64,000 bases of DNA from Crocinitomicaceae bacterium (GCA_002690915.1 NZGF01000064.1:1-64000), one strand, 5' to 3'. Counted from the stretch's first letter, positions 52,902 to 62,976 are shown. A program made the numbers and translations. The notes: a model not told the origin generated them from the sequence alone.

Positions 52902-52931
52902 TTCACAAGTTTTAGAATTTCTCTATATTAG
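52902..52931 (+). promoter_or_regulatory. Candidate promoter of the porP-gldKLMN cluster
   Basis: TTC (one change from TTG), 19 bp, then TATATTAG (7 of 8 positions of TAnnTTTG). The predicted start at about 52938 would give a leader of roughly 48 nt before porP/sprF. No terminator lies in the short gaps from here to gldN, so one transcript may carry all five genes. Confidence 0.5.
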
Positions 52932-52985
52932 CGTTCTTGGGTATTCTACCTCAAGAAACAACCTGCTGTAAATCAACTAGTTAAC

Positions 52986-53945
52986 ATGACTCGACTTCTA
53001 CTCTTCGCGAGTGCTTGTTTCTTCGCATGGAGCACACTGACTGCTCAGCAAGACCCACAGTTCACCCAGTGGTACATGGAGCCTGCGTCGTTCAACCCGG
53101 CAGTTGCAGGAAATAGCGATCTGACATGCGTTTCAGGTACCTATCGCAATCAATGGGAAGGGTTGGATCGTGACCCCAACACCTCAATGCTCACAGCGCA
53201 CACGTTCGTGGACCCGCTGAAAGGAGGTGTGTTGCTCTCGGTTTACCAAGATGCTCTAGGCCAAGAAGAAAATTTCATGGCGCGTTTGGGCTATGCATAC
53301 CACCTCGAACCGCTGTCCAACGGAGCAATCGTAAGTTTAGGACTTTCCGCCACCATGTTTCAAAAGAAATTAGGAAACGAGTGGATTGCCATTGACGACT
53401 ACACGCAAGACGCAGCTATCCCCAACGACGCTAGCTCATCCAGCACCATTGACCTCGACTTTGGCGTTTTTATTCGCAAGCCCGGCTCCTTCTACGCAGG
53501 ACTGTCGGCCACGCATCTGCTCGAGCAAGAATTGACTGATTTGAGCATTCAACCCCGCCGTCACATCTATGCCATGGGTGGATATACCCATCCATTGGAC
53601 GGTGATTACTTGCTTTTGCGCACGAATGTTCTCGCAAAAACGGACCTCGCAGCCACCATTGCCGACATTAACGTAAACGTGTTATGGAACCAAATGGTCT
53701 GGGGCGGTCTCAGCTGGCGTCCTGGCGATGCAATCGCTCCGACAGTTGGTTTTGAATACGCCATGGATTCCAGTGATCGCACCAGCACATCGCAGCAGAT
53801 ATTCCGATTGGGCTACAGCTACGACGCGACAACATCTGAACTAAGTAACTACTCCTCGGGTTCTCATGAAGTATTCTTGAGCTACTGCTTCAAGTTCGAA
53901 TCCATCCCAGTCACGAACCGCTATGCCAACCCACGATTCCTTTAA
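52986..53945 (+). CDS. PorP/SprF family type IX secretion membrane protein
   Basis: The 319-aa outer-membrane barrel protein has a signal peptide (cleavage near TLTAQ) and the family's opening of the mature part, QDPQFTQWYMEPASFNPAVAG, here recognised in pieces (QFTQWY, NPAVAG). Strong barrel patterning continues to the end. Family members are needed for surface adhesin secretion and attachment through the type IX system. It is placed directly before gldK, as in many Bacteroidota. Confidence 0.93.
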   Translation: MTRLLLFASACFFAWSTLTAQQDPQFTQWYMEPASFNPAVAGNSDLTCVSGTYRNQWEGLDRDPNTSMLTAHTFVDPLKGGVLLSVYQDALGQEENFMARLGYAYHLEPLSNGAIVSLGLSATMFQKKLGNEWIAIDDYTQDAAIPNDASSSSTIDLDFGVFIRKPGSFYAGLSATHLLEQELTDLSIQPRRHIYAMGGYTHPLDGDYLLLRTNVLAKTDLAATIADINVNVLWNQMVWGGLSWRPGDAIAPTVGFEYAMDSSDRTSTSQQIFRLGYSYDATTSELSNYSSGSHEVFLSYCFKFESIPVTNRYANPRFL

Positions 53946-54017
53946 AGGAATACGAAATAGCAACAAATTGGAGTTAGTACTCGTATATCCTATTTCAAGG
54001 ATTAGCCTGCAAGCAAT

Positions 54018-55382
54018 ATGAAAAACATCCTTCTCATCCTCATCACGGCTGCTGCGTTATTCAGCTGCACAGCCGGACCCCAAGGCGAATTGGTCGGAGT
54101 TTACCCCCGTGAACAGTGGATTCAAGTGAATCCCTACGGCATGAACTACATCCATCTTGGTTCCTACACCATGGGCCCGAGTGACCAAGATGTGCCTTTC
54201 GCCATGAATACACGATCGAAGACGGTTACCATGCCAGCTTTTTATATCGACGTTCATGAAATTTCGAACAATGAGTACCGACAGTTTTGTCAGTGGGTTC
54301 GAGACTCCTTGTACCGCAACACCTTAGCAGAAGACGACAACGAAGATTACTTCTTCGCAGAAACCGAAACAGGTATCGAACTGGACCGCTTCGTCGACAA
54401 AGGGTACATTCTTAACTGGGAAACACCGATCAACTGGGAAGACGAAGACATTTTCGATTTACTCTATGACGAGTACTTTTTACAGGGCTCTGACCAGTAC
54501 TACAACCGCCGTCAATACGACACACGGAAATTAAATTACCGCTATTGGTGGTTGAACTTTGATGCTGCTGCGAACAAAGAAAGTAGAGACTCAGAATTCG
54601 GCGAGACAAACAGCTTGAACCAGTTGCATTCGGTCCGTGGCCACAGCGATCGTTCTCAGTTTGTCGTGGAGGAGACCATTAACGTTTACCCCGACACCCT
54701 CGTTTGGGTACGGGACTTCACCTATGGATTCAATGAACCATTGGCAGATTACTTCTGGCATCCCGCTTACGACAATTACCCGGTGGTGGGGGTTACCTGG
54801 AGCCAAGCCAAAGCATTTAATGCCTGGAGAACACAGCTTATGAATAATTGGCGCAACAGCAACGGCCAGTCAGATGTGCAGCGTTTCCGCTTACCAACAG
54901 AGGCTGAATGGGAATACTCGGCACGTGGAGGCCTTGAACTCAGCCCCTTCCCATGGGGTGGTCCTTACATGCGAAATGCCCAAGGTTGCCCATTGGCGAA
55001 CTTCAAGCCCATGCGCGGTGACTACGTTGAAGATGGAGGGGCTTACACGGTCGACATTTCAAGCTACAGTCCCAATGACTACGGCCTGTACAACATGGCC
55101 GGTAATGTAGCCGAATGGACGAGCACCGCTTACGACGAGACAGTTTACGAGTTCTCCCACGAACTCAGTCCGGAGTACAGTTACCACGCTAGGGTGACAG
55201 ACCCCCCCGCACTGCACCGAAAGGTGACCCGCGGCGGCTCCTGGAAAGACATCGGATACTATTGCCAGACAGGTACGCGTTCTTTCGAGTACAGGGACAC
55301 AAGCAAAGCATACATAGGCTTTCGGAGCGTGATGTCGTACATGGGACGCGGAAAGAGCGGTGACCCAGAAGAGTGGAATTAA
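54018..55382 (+). CDS. gldK: Type IX secretion / gliding lipoprotein GldK (PorK)
   Basis: The 454-aa lipoprotein has its lipobox at Cys17 (ALFSC) and a formylglycine-generating-enzyme-like (SUMF1) domain. Markers are MPAFYIDVHEISNNEYRQF-type opening (FYIDVHEISN), RLPTEAEWEYSARGG, GLYNMAGNVAEW and GGSWKDIGYY. In the type IX system GldK/PorK forms an outer-membrane-associated ring with GldN/PorN. It is followed by gldL, gldM and gldN in the canonical order. Confidence 0.95.
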   Translation: MKNILLILITAAALFSCTAGPQGELVGVYPREQWIQVNPYGMNYIHLGSYTMGPSDQDVPFAMNTRSKTVTMPAFYIDVHEISNNEYRQFCQWVRDSLYRNTLAEDDNEDYFFAETETGIELDRFVDKGYILNWETPINWEDEDIFDLLYDEYFLQGSDQYYNRRQYDTRKLNYRYWWLNFDAAANKESRDSEFGETNSLNQLHSVRGHSDRSQFVVEETINVYPDTLVWVRDFTYGFNEPLADYFWHPAYDNYPVVGVTWSQAKAFNAWRTQLMNNWRNSNGQSDVQRFRLPTEAEWEYSARGGLELSPFPWGGPYMRNAQGCPLANFKPMRGDYVEDGGAYTVDISSYSPNDYGLYNMAGNVAEWTSTAYDETVYEFSHELSPEYSYHARVTDPPALHRKVTRGGSWKDIGYYCQTGTRSFEYRDTSKAYIGFRSVMSYMGRGKSGDPEEWN

Positions 55383-55452
55383 TTCGGAACCGGTGACTCA
55401 GCACCGCTTCGAACAGCGAGAAAAATAAATTGAAACCAAAAGCAAGCAAAAA

Positions 55453-56199
55453 ATGAAACCAGGAAGTAAAGGCTGGAAAAACTTGATGGCCAAAATGTAC
55501 GGTATTGGCGCGGCCATCGTAATTATCGGTGCAATGTTCAAAATAAACCACTATCCCGGTGCTTCTGAGATGCTTGTGGTTGGGCTTTCTACCGAGGCCA
55601 TAATTTTCTTCTTTTCTGCATTTGAACCGCCACATGAAGATCCAGACTGGTCGCTTGTTTATCCAGAATTGGCCACCCCTGCGGACGGCCCAAAGCCGCC
55701 CACTCGACAGCTCGATGACATGTTAGCCAAAGCCAACATAGACGAGGAACTCATCAATAATTTGGGTGATGGAATGCGCCACTTGGGAGAGCAGGCCTCC
55801 AAAATGGGCAAAGCTGCAGACGTAGGAGCAGCAGCGCAGAACTACTCTGAATCTTTAGAAGAAGCGACGAACCAGGTACAGGCATTATCAGGAACGTACA
55901 CGCAAGTAAGCGAATCACTAAACGGTTTGAAAGACGCTAGTGAAATGGGCGAGTCGGTAGGTGCCGCCATGCAGCAAATGAGCAATAACCTTGGCTCTTT
56001 GAACGAAATGTACGCCGGTCAATTGAAGCAACTCGAAGTAAACAGCCAGCTCTACAGTAGCATGGGCGAACTCGTTCAAAACTTGAGCGAATCCGTAGAA
56101 GACACCAAAGCATACAAAGAAAACATTGCTGATCTCGCCAAGAATCTGTCTTCATTGAATACGGTTTACGCGAACATGCTTAACGCCATGGGCAAATAA
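55453..56199 (+). CDS. gldL: Type IX secretion motor protein GldL
   Basis: The 248-aa protein has two N-terminal transmembrane helices (about residues 15-31 and 40-57). Between and within them is the conserved GAMFKINHYPGASEMLVVGL stretch (marker MFKINHYPGA) with glutamates thought to carry protons. A long helical cytoplasmic tail (residues about 90-248) follows. GldL with GldM forms the proton-driven inner-membrane motor of the type IX system. Confidence 0.95.
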   Translation: MKPGSKGWKNLMAKMYGIGAAIVIIGAMFKINHYPGASEMLVVGLSTEAIIFFFSAFEPPHEDPDWSLVYPELATPADGPKPPTRQLDDMLAKANIDEELINNLGDGMRHLGEQASKMGKAADVGAAAQNYSESLEEATNQVQALSGTYTQVSESLNGLKDASEMGESVGAAMQQMSNNLGSLNEMYAGQLKQLEVNSQLYSSMGELVQNLSESVEDTKAYKENIADLAKNLSSLNTVYANMLNAMGK

Positions 56200-56233
56200 G
56201 CCCCATAGTTTTATCCGATTGAACAGATAAATC

Positions 56234-57949
56234 ATGGCAGGAGCTAAAGAAACACCCAGGCAGAAGATGATCGGGATGATGTACCTCGTTCTGACGGCGC
56301 TTCTGGCACTGAACATTTCGAAGGAGGTCCTCAATGGTTTCGTAAAGGTTGAAAATAGCCTGCGCACCACGCAAGGCACGTTGAATGCAAAAGTCAACGA
56401 AACCAAAACGGAACTAGAGACCAAATACCTTCAAAACCAAGAAAAGGTCAAGCCTTTTTATGACAAAGCCACACAGGTTAATGAGACTTCGTCAGGTTTG
56501 ATTTCGCACATAACTGAAATGAAAGCGCGCATTATGGCAGCTTCTTCAAGCGATTATGACGATGCGGGCGAACTGGCAATAGGAAAATACATCGGCAAGG
56601 ACGAGAATGGAATGGATACGGTATTGAATTTGGCTTTGATTCCCATCAAGGACGAATATCAAAACTTGACCACTTTTGTCGGAATGGCCGAACCAAACGA
56701 ACCGCTCGATGGACCATGGACAGCCGCAGAACTAAAGCAAAAGCTAGAATCTTTTCGTGAGGAGTTGAAAAATACAAGCGTTGTCGACAACCAGGGAGTT
56801 CGAAGAGAATTGCCGAGATACCTTCAAGAGCAAATTGACGAAACTTTCGCGTTTCCAACGGAAATCCAAGACGGTGAAGAAGTGAGCTGGGAACATGCCA
56901 ACTTCTACCACGTGCCACTTGCAGCAGTCATGCCACTGATGACAAAAATGACCTTGGATATCCAAGACATCCAAGACGACATCTTGTCTTGGCTGCTAGG
57001 CTCTGTAGACGCTAAATCCTACAAGTTCACCAACCTGATGCCGCTGGTCGTACCGGAAAGCAATTACATCCTTCGGGGCGATTCTTTCCGAGCCGATGTG
57101 TTGCTTGCTGCATTTGACGGCACGAACCCACCTGACATTTATGTGGACTCAAAACAGTGGAACGAGCGTGATTCGTCATTGCTCGAATACGCCAACATCG
57201 ATGCATTGCCAATTGGCAGCGATGGATTGGGTAAGCTGCGAATTTCAACCCGAGGCAAGTCATTGGGCGAATCGAACTACAAGGGTCTGATTCGTTTCCA
57301 GGGGCCCGACGGAAACATTCAAGATTTCCCGTACTACACGCCGAAATTTACGGTCGCAGAGCCAGCTTTGGTGGTATCACCAACCAAGATGAATGTCTTC
57401 TACCGTGGTCTTCCCAATCCCGTTGAAGTATCTGTGCCCGGTGTTCCCGGCGACAAAATCGAAGTGCGTATCTCAGGCAACCACCGTTTGAAAAAAGAGT
57501 CCGATGGTACCTTCACCATCACACCAGGCAGCGATAAAAAGGCAGATATTACCGTATCCGCTGAATTGCCTGACGGCTCCAAGAAAAGTCTACCAGCACG
57601 AGAGTTTCGTGTTAAGCGCATTCCAGATCCAGTACCATTCTTCGTTGGAAAGACACCATCAGATCGTTCAATCTCCAAGCAGACATTGGTTGGAGCGGAC
57701 GGCATTGGCGCGCAAATGGTGAACTTCGACTTCGACGTTCGCGTCGTTGTGAAAAGTTTCAGCGTCTCGGTCAGCCGGGATGGAACCTTAGTCGAAAAGA
57801 AGTCAAATAACAACCGACTGACCCCGGATATGAAGCAGCTATTCAACCGGGTATCTCGTGGCAACGTTGTCTACTTCGAGGACATCATTGTAGGCATGCC
57901 CGACGGCACAGAGCGTCAGGTCGCAGCCATGAAGCTAAAAGTCAACTAA
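56234..57949 (+). CDS. gldM: Type IX secretion motor protein GldM
   Basis: The 571-aa protein starts MAGAKETPRQKMIGMMYLV and has one transmembrane helix (about residues 13-33). A large periplasmic part follows, made of a helical domain (to about 220) and successive beta domains (VVSPTKMNVFYRGLPNPVEV marks one; marker FYRGLPNPVEVS). The shaft spans the periplasm to contact the GldK/GldN ring and transmits motor rotation. It lies 34 bp after gldL and 13 bp before gldN. Confidence 0.96.
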   Translation: MAGAKETPRQKMIGMMYLVLTALLALNISKEVLNGFVKVENSLRTTQGTLNAKVNETKTELETKYLQNQEKVKPFYDKATQVNETSSGLISHITEMKARIMAASSSDYDDAGELAIGKYIGKDENGMDTVLNLALIPIKDEYQNLTTFVGMAEPNEPLDGPWTAAELKQKLESFREELKNTSVVDNQGVRRELPRYLQEQIDETFAFPTEIQDGEEVSWEHANFYHVPLAAVMPLMTKMTLDIQDIQDDILSWLLGSVDAKSYKFTNLMPLVVPESNYILRGDSFRADVLLAAFDGTNPPDIYVDSKQWNERDSSLLEYANIDALPIGSDGLGKLRISTRGKSLGESNYKGLIRFQGPDGNIQDFPYYTPKFTVAEPALVVSPTKMNVFYRGLPNPVEVSVPGVPGDKIEVRISGNHRLKKESDGTFTITPGSDKKADITVSAELPDGSKKSLPAREFRVKRIPDPVPFFVGKTPSDRSISKQTLVGADGIGAQMVNFDFDVRVVVKSFSVSVSRDGTLVEKKSNNNRLTPDMKQLFNRVSRGNVVYFEDIIVGMPDGTERQVAAMKLKVN

Positions 57950-57962
57950 CCATCTCAGTCCC

Positions 57963-58823
57963 ATGAGTAAGTTCATAACACCCTTTGTTCTTTGTTTCCT
58001 AAGCCTCGCCTTGACGATGCCTGCAACTGCGCAAGTATCCAATGTACTTGACGGTGCATACGTCAAAGAGGCGAACATAACCAAGCGAGTCGTCCCCTAC
58101 CCAGCGCTTCGTGAGGCTGATGTGATGTACACCCAACGCATCTGGCAAGAAATGGACTTACGGGAAAAAATCAATCACCCATACTACTACCCCGTCAAGC
58201 CCATTGCGGACCGTAAAAATCTCTTTGATGTACTCCGTACTGCGCTCCTGGTCGAGGGTTCGCTGGTAGCTTATGGCACAGGACCCGCAGGCGACGACGA
58301 TGAGTTCCGTTACCCCCTCTCTCCCAACCAAGTCGACTCGTTATTGAATCCAACCGTTCGATTTGAGAAATACGACTTGTCCACGAATGAACGATTGCCG
58401 GACAGCATCGGAACGGTAACACTCGAATCCTCTGCGATTACACGATACCTGATTAAAGAAGATTGGATTTGGGACCGCCAACGGGGTCAACGTTACGTGC
58501 GGATCATTGGTATTGCACCGCGTATTGAAGAGTTAGATGAAGATGGTATATCCAAGGGCTTCAAAACCCTTTTCTGGCTGTACTACCCAGAATGCCGGTA
58601 CGTTTTGGCAAACGCAGATGCGTTTAATCCCATGAACGATGCACAGCGACGCACATATGAAGAACTGTTCCAAAAACGTTTCTTCAGCAGCTTCATCATC
58701 AAAGAAAGCAACGTGTATGACAGGCCGATTTCTGCATACGCTCGTGGTTTGGAGGCATTGGCCGAATCGGGGCGCATTAAAGAAGAACTCTTTTTACTAG
58801 AGCACGACTTATGGCACTATTGA
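57963..58823 (+). CDS. gldN: Type IX secretion / gliding protein GldN (PorN)
   Basis: The 286-aa periplasmic protein has a signal peptide (cleavage near MPATAQ). Family features include VLDGAYVKEANITKRVVPYP, DVMYTQRIWQEMDLREKINHP (marker RIWQEMDLREKIN) and LFWLYYPECRYVLAN. GldN partners GldK in the periplasmic ring. It is the last gene of the cluster and is followed by a strong terminator. Confidence 0.95.
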   Translation: MSKFITPFVLCFLSLALTMPATAQVSNVLDGAYVKEANITKRVVPYPALREADVMYTQRIWQEMDLREKINHPYYYPVKPIADRKNLFDVLRTALLVEGSLVAYGTGPAGDDDEFRYPLSPNQVDSLLNPTVRFEKYDLSTNERLPDSIGTVTLESSAITRYLIKEDWIWDRQRGQRYVRIIGIAPRIEELDEDGISKGFKTLFWLYYPECRYVLANADAFNPMNDAQRRTYEELFQKRFFSSFIIKESNVYDRPISAYARGLEALAESGRIKEELFLLEHDLWHY

Positions 58824-58840
58824 TTTGACACATGTAATTA

Positions 58841-58872
58841 AAAAGCCGGTTCTAAGGAGCCGGCTTTTTTTT
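58841..58872 (+). terminator. Rho-independent terminator after gldN
   Basis: GCCGGTTC-TAAG-GAGCCGGC is an 8-bp stem with one G-T pair, preceded by A residues and followed by eight T residues. It lies 17 bp after gldN and ends the type IX cluster transcript before the ABC-F gene. Confidence 0.9.
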
Positions 58873-58901
58873 GGCTTTTCAGCAACCGACCTTTACACAC
58901 C

Positions 58902-60863
58902 ATGTTGAGTTTGACCAACATCTCCGTGCATTTTGGACAGCGAACCCTATTCGAACACATTGATTTGTTCATAGGCCAACGCGAACGTGTAGGACTAGTC
59001 GGTCGCAATGGCGCCGGCAAATCCACACTGCTTAAAATCATTGCCGGCATACAATCGCCTTCGGAGGGCTCAGTTGGACTGCCCAAAGAGGCTCAGGTCG
59101 GTTACCTGCCTCAAGAAATGGAGCACAACGAGGATGCGACCATCTTGGAGGAAGCCATGAGTGCCTTTGCTGAAACACAGCGCCTCGAAGAACGCGTTGA
59201 ACAGCTTTCTCAAGAGCTAACTAACCGCACCGATTATGAAAGCCTAGAGTATGGTCGCATCATTGAAGACTTGACTGCGGCCAATGAACGCATTGACCTG
59301 CTGGGCGGAGCTTCCCAGGAAGAGCAAGTACAGCGCATCCTGCAAGGCCTAGGCTTCGTCGCAATGGATATGTCCCGCACGATGAGCGAATTCTCAGGAG
59401 GATGGAAAATGCGGGTCGAGCTAGCTAAACTCCTGCTCAGAAGTCCAGACTTGTTGTTGCTAGATGAGCCAACCAATCACCTGGACCTCGAAAGCATCGA
59501 GTGGCTTGAGCAATTCTTGTTACAGAGTTCAAGCGCCATTTTATTGATCTCACACGACCGTGCATTTTTAGATAATTTGACGACGCGTACGATTGAAGTC
59601 ACGCCCATGAAGTTGTTCGATCACAAATCGAGTTACACCAAATACCAAGTTTGGCGCGAAGATGAACGTACCCGACAGGAACAAGCCTACAAAAACCAGC
59701 AGAAATACATCGAGGACACGGAAGTACTCATCAACAAGTTTCGCGCGAAAAAAAACAAAGCAGCTTTTGCTCAGTCGTTGATCAAAAAACTCGATAAGCT
59801 AGACCGCATTGAGGTCGATGCAGCCGATAAAGCAGAAATTCGATTTCGCTTCCCACCAGCTCCGCGCTCTGGGAAGGTGAGTATTGAAGCCAATAACCTG
59901 AGCAAATCGTTTGACGATCTCAAGGTTTTCGAAGAATTGGATTTCATCCTTCCCCGTCAACAAAAAGTCGCCTTGGTCGGTAAGAATGGTGCCGGAAAAA
60001 CAACACTCACTCGCATTTTCATGGGCTTGGAGAAAAGCGGCGGAGAGCTGACCATTGGACACAACGTCGACATCGGTTATTACGCCCAGAACCAAGCCGA
60101 AGAACTCGACGGAGAATTGACGGTATTTGAAACCCTTGACGAAGTCGCTGTAGGCGAAATTCGAAAGCGCCTTCGCTCCATCCTCGGCTCCTTTTTGTTT
60201 TCCGGAGAGGACGTCGACAAGAAAGTCAAGGTCCTTTCTGGAGGTGAAAAAGCCAGATTGGCCTTATGCAAATTACTGCTTCACCCCTACAATCTGCTAA
60301 TTCTCGATGAACCTACCAATCACCTCGACATCAAAGCCAAAGGAGTTCTGAAAGGTGCCTTAAAGGCATTCGATGGAACGTTAATTGTCGTTTCCCATGA
60401 CCGAGATTTCCTTTCAGGACTAACGGAGTTTGTTTACGAAGTCACGCCCAATGGATTGAAGCAATACATCGGTGACATCAAGCAATTCTTGCACGAAAAA
60501 CACGCCACGAGCATTCGCGCATATGAGTCAAAAAAAGGAGAAACGGTAGCCAAAACTGTCGCGAAAAAGCCGAAAGCACAGCCCTCAGAACAGAAAGAAA
60601 CATACCAAGAACGGAAGCAGCACGAAAGGGACGAACGCAAGCTGAAGAACCAGGTCAAGAAATACGAAACACGCATCCAACAGAAGGAACAAAGCTTGAA
60701 AGACATGGACGCTACCATGGCGAAAATTGACCCCAGCGATCGCCAGAAACTTACCGATCTCGCATACCAATACGAAGCCATTCAACAAGAATTGAATGAA
60801 GCTTTCGAAAAGTGGACTATGGCGAGTGAAAGCCTAGAAAACATCAACCGTTCAAGCCGCTAG
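58902..60863 (+). CDS. ABC-F family ATPase (Uup/YdiF-like)
   Basis: The 653-aa soluble protein has two ABC domains: Walker A GRNGAGKST and GKNGAGKTT, signatures FSGGWKMR and LSGGEKAR, and Walker B LLLLDEPTNHLD and LLILDEPTNHLD. A linker of about 80 residues separates them (the P-site tRNA interaction motif region, QQKYIEDTEVLINKFRAKKN). The C-terminus is a basic segment and a coiled coil (about residues 540-650), as in Uup. ABC-F proteins act on the ribosome rather than in transport. The specific role is not clear. Confidence 0.93.
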   Translation: MLSLTNISVHFGQRTLFEHIDLFIGQRERVGLVGRNGAGKSTLLKIIAGIQSPSEGSVGLPKEAQVGYLPQEMEHNEDATILEEAMSAFAETQRLEERVEQLSQELTNRTDYESLEYGRIIEDLTAANERIDLLGGASQEEQVQRILQGLGFVAMDMSRTMSEFSGGWKMRVELAKLLLRSPDLLLLDEPTNHLDLESIEWLEQFLLQSSSAILLISHDRAFLDNLTTRTIEVTPMKLFDHKSSYTKYQVWREDERTRQEQAYKNQQKYIEDTEVLINKFRAKKNKAAFAQSLIKKLDKLDRIEVDAADKAEIRFRFPPAPRSGKVSIEANNLSKSFDDLKVFEELDFILPRQQKVALVGKNGAGKTTLTRIFMGLEKSGGELTIGHNVDIGYYAQNQAEELDGELTVFETLDEVAVGEIRKRLRSILGSFLFSGEDVDKKVKVLSGGEKARLALCKLLLHPYNLLILDEPTNHLDIKAKGVLKGALKAFDGTLIVVSHDRDFLSGLTEFVYEVTPNGLKQYIGDIKQFLHEKHATSIRAYESKKGETVAKTVAKKPKAQPSEQKETYQERKQHERDERKLKNQVKKYETRIQQKEQSLKDMDATMAKIDPSDRQKLTDLAYQYEAIQQELNEAFEKWTMASESLENINRSSR

Positions 60864-60957
60864 AGACGGATATTTGTTCATAACCCTTGTTTACAAGTAG
60901 GCCCTTTAAAGCTGTTTTCCGCTTCTGGATTCGCAACTTAAGCACGATATTCGTCGT

Positions 60958-61899
60958 ATGCAGTTTGTGAAGCGTTCTATCCCCGTTGTTATTCTACTCA
61001 TGAGTGCCAGCTTTGGCCTTGCACAGCACACACCAATATCCGCTGGCTTCACGCTCGGTGGGGCCAACTATCTCGGTGAAATTGGTGGCAAGCTCGAACC
61101 ACGTGGCTCGGTGTTGGACGCCGATATCATCTCGACTTCACCTACGTTTGGCGGATTCTTGCGCTACGCCGCTAACGATCGCGTTCGAATTTCAGGCGAA
61201 GTCAATTACGTACACATCCGCCAAGCGGATCGGAATGCAGAGGATCCTGCACGACAAGCTCGCAATTTGAACTTTCGCAACCGCATGGTGGAATTCGGCT
61301 TCCGAACTGATTTTACGGTTTTTCACATCGCGGACCGCAGCACCAACCGCAATTTCGCCAAGCCCGGAAAGCTTTTTGTCAAAGGCTTCGTCTTTACCGG
61401 AGTATATGGAGTGTTGCACAATCCCCAAGCACAGATCACATACGACCCCAACAACGAATGGGAAGACAGGTGGTACGATCTCCGTCCCCTCACAACTGAA
61501 GGTCAAGTGGAAGAGTACGCCTCCTTAATTGCAGCCATCCCGATGGGGTTGGGCATTGAGTTCGGCATGGGGTACGGCTGGGTACTAGGACTGGAAGCAT
61601 CTTGGAGGACGACATTCACTGATTACTTGGACGACATCTCAGGCATGTATGCGAATCCTGACTACCTCTCCCCATTGGCAGAGGCCATCAGTTCCCAATC
61701 CAATACAACCGTAATTGAAGCAATCAATGATCCAGCTTCTGGTAACGTGCTCAACCACCAATACCAAGAAGGCGGAACATACCGCGGTAATCCGGACACG
61801 AATGACAGTTACGGCACAGTACAGGTGACATTGGCACGTATCATCGATACACGAACTTCCTTCGAACGCGCCCTCGATCACATTTCGCGGCGCCGATAA
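60958..61899 (+). CDS. Outer membrane beta-barrel protein, PorG/DUF6089-like
   Basis: The 313-aa protein has a signal peptide (cleavage near FGLAQ) and a small barrel. The pattern ISAGFTLGGANYLGEIGG, GGFLRYAANDRVRISGEVNY, NRMVEFGFRTDFTVF, and GIEFGMGYGWVLGLEASWR fits the Bacteroidota DUF6089 family, some members of which are called PorG of the type IX system. Proximity to gldKLMN (about 2 kb) supports a type IX link, though a terminator and the ABC-F gene lie between. The function is inferred. Confidence 0.75.
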   Translation: MQFVKRSIPVVILLMSASFGLAQHTPISAGFTLGGANYLGEIGGKLEPRGSVLDADIISTSPTFGGFLRYAANDRVRISGEVNYVHIRQADRNAEDPARQARNLNFRNRMVEFGFRTDFTVFHIADRSTNRNFAKPGKLFVKGFVFTGVYGVLHNPQAQITYDPNNEWEDRWYDLRPLTTEGQVEEYASLIAAIPMGLGIEFGMGYGWVLGLEASWRTTFTDYLDDISGMYANPDYLSPLAEAISSQSNTTVIEAINDPASGNVLNHQYQEGGTYRGNPDTNDSYGTVQVTLARIIDTRTSFERALDHISRRR

Positions 61900-61902
61900 C
61901 CC

Positions 61903-62976
61903 TCAGGCTGAAAGGCCCCCGAGGTAGGCTTTCCACTTCGCTATAACGTCTTGTATGTCCGTGGGAAGTGGCGTGTCAAACTCCAACCACTCTGCCGTTT
62001 CGGGATGCGTGAAGCCCAAACACCGTGCATGCAGTGCCTGACGAGGTAAGCGCTCAAAACAATTATTGAGAAAGGCTTGGTACTTCCCGCCTCGTACACC
62101 CTTGACAGCACGGTTTCCGCCGTACGAGGCATCACCGAATAAAGGATGCCCAGTGTGCTCCATGTGCACGCGAATCTGGTGGGTACGACCCGTCTCCAAT
62201 TTGCATTCCGCCAACGTTATCGGACCTAACCGCTCCAAAACGCTGTAGTGTGTCACGGCATGCTTTCCTTCTTCGCCTTCTGGATATACGGCTTGAATCT
62301 TCCGGTTGCGACGGTTGCGACCAATGTGGCCTTCAATGGTGCCGTCCGCTTCCAAGTCTCCCCACACCAGAGCTGTGTAACGGCGTTCCACCGTACGCTC
62401 AAAAAATTGCAAACTCAGCGCCGTCATCGCTTCCTCCGTTTTTCCCAAAACCATAACACCCGTTGTATCCTTGTCAAGCCGATGCACCAAACCCGGGCGT
62501 GGTATGACCGATTCGTCCGTCGCAAAATCAGGCGAAGAGGTATCTGGTGGCAATTCCAACTTCTGCTGAATCAAGTGATGGGCAACACCATGCACCAAGG
62601 TGCCAGTGTAGTTGCCGTTGCCTGGATGAACGACCAAACCTGCGGGCTTGTTCAAGACCAACACGTGCTCGTCCTCAAACAAAATATCGAGCTCCATCGC
62701 TTCCGGGACAAGTTCAAAAGTGCGCACCGGGTTGGGGAATTCTATGGTAACCACATCTCCGGCCTTTACTTTGAAATTTGGCTTGACGGATTCCCCATTT
62801 ACACGGACATATCCGGCCTTAGCAGAAGCCTGAAGTCGCGAGCGCGACATTTTAGAAATCAGGTTAGTCACGAATTTATCGACACGCAACGGTTGCTGTC
62901 CGGCGTCCGCCACCAGCCGGTGGTGCTCAAATAGTTCCTCGGATCCGTCGTTTTCCTCGTGTACTTCACTTACCAT
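61903..62976 (-). CDS. RluD-family 23S rRNA pseudouridine synthase
   Basis: From the ATG at 62976 (a 1-nt TGATG overlap with the previous gene) the protein is 357 aa. An N-terminal S4 RNA-binding domain (RVDKFVTNLISKMSRSRLQ) is followed by the catalytic domain, with the active-site Asp in GLVHRLDKDTTGVMVLGKT (HRLDKDTTG). GRTHQIRVHMEHTGHPLFGD completes the family pattern (markers GRTHQIRVH, HPLFGD). RluD makes pseudouridines at positions near 1911-1917 of 23S rRNA. Position specificity is not provable here. Confidence 0.93.
   Translation of the reverse strand: MVSEVHEENDGSEELFEHHRLVADAGQQPLRVDKFVTNLISKMSRSRLQASAKAGYVRVNGESVKPNFKVKAGDVVTIEFPNPVRTFELVPEAMELDILFEDEHVLVLNKPAGLVVHPGNGNYTGTLVHGVAHHLIQQKLELPPDTSSPDFATDESVIPRPGLVHRLDKDTTGVMVLGKTEEAMTALSLQFFERTVERRYTALVWGDLEADGTIEGHIGRNRRNRKIQAVYPEGEEGKHAVTHYSVLERLGPITLAECKLETGRTHQIRVHMEHTGHPLFGDASYGGNRAVKGVRGGKYQAFLNNCFERLPRQALHARCLGFTHPETAEWLEFDTPLPTDIQDVIAKWKAYLGGLSA

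Noticed and set aside
60886..60897. CTTGT-TT-ACAAG palindrome before the PorG-like gene
   Set aside because: It is short, single, with no regulator gene nearby; it may well be chance.
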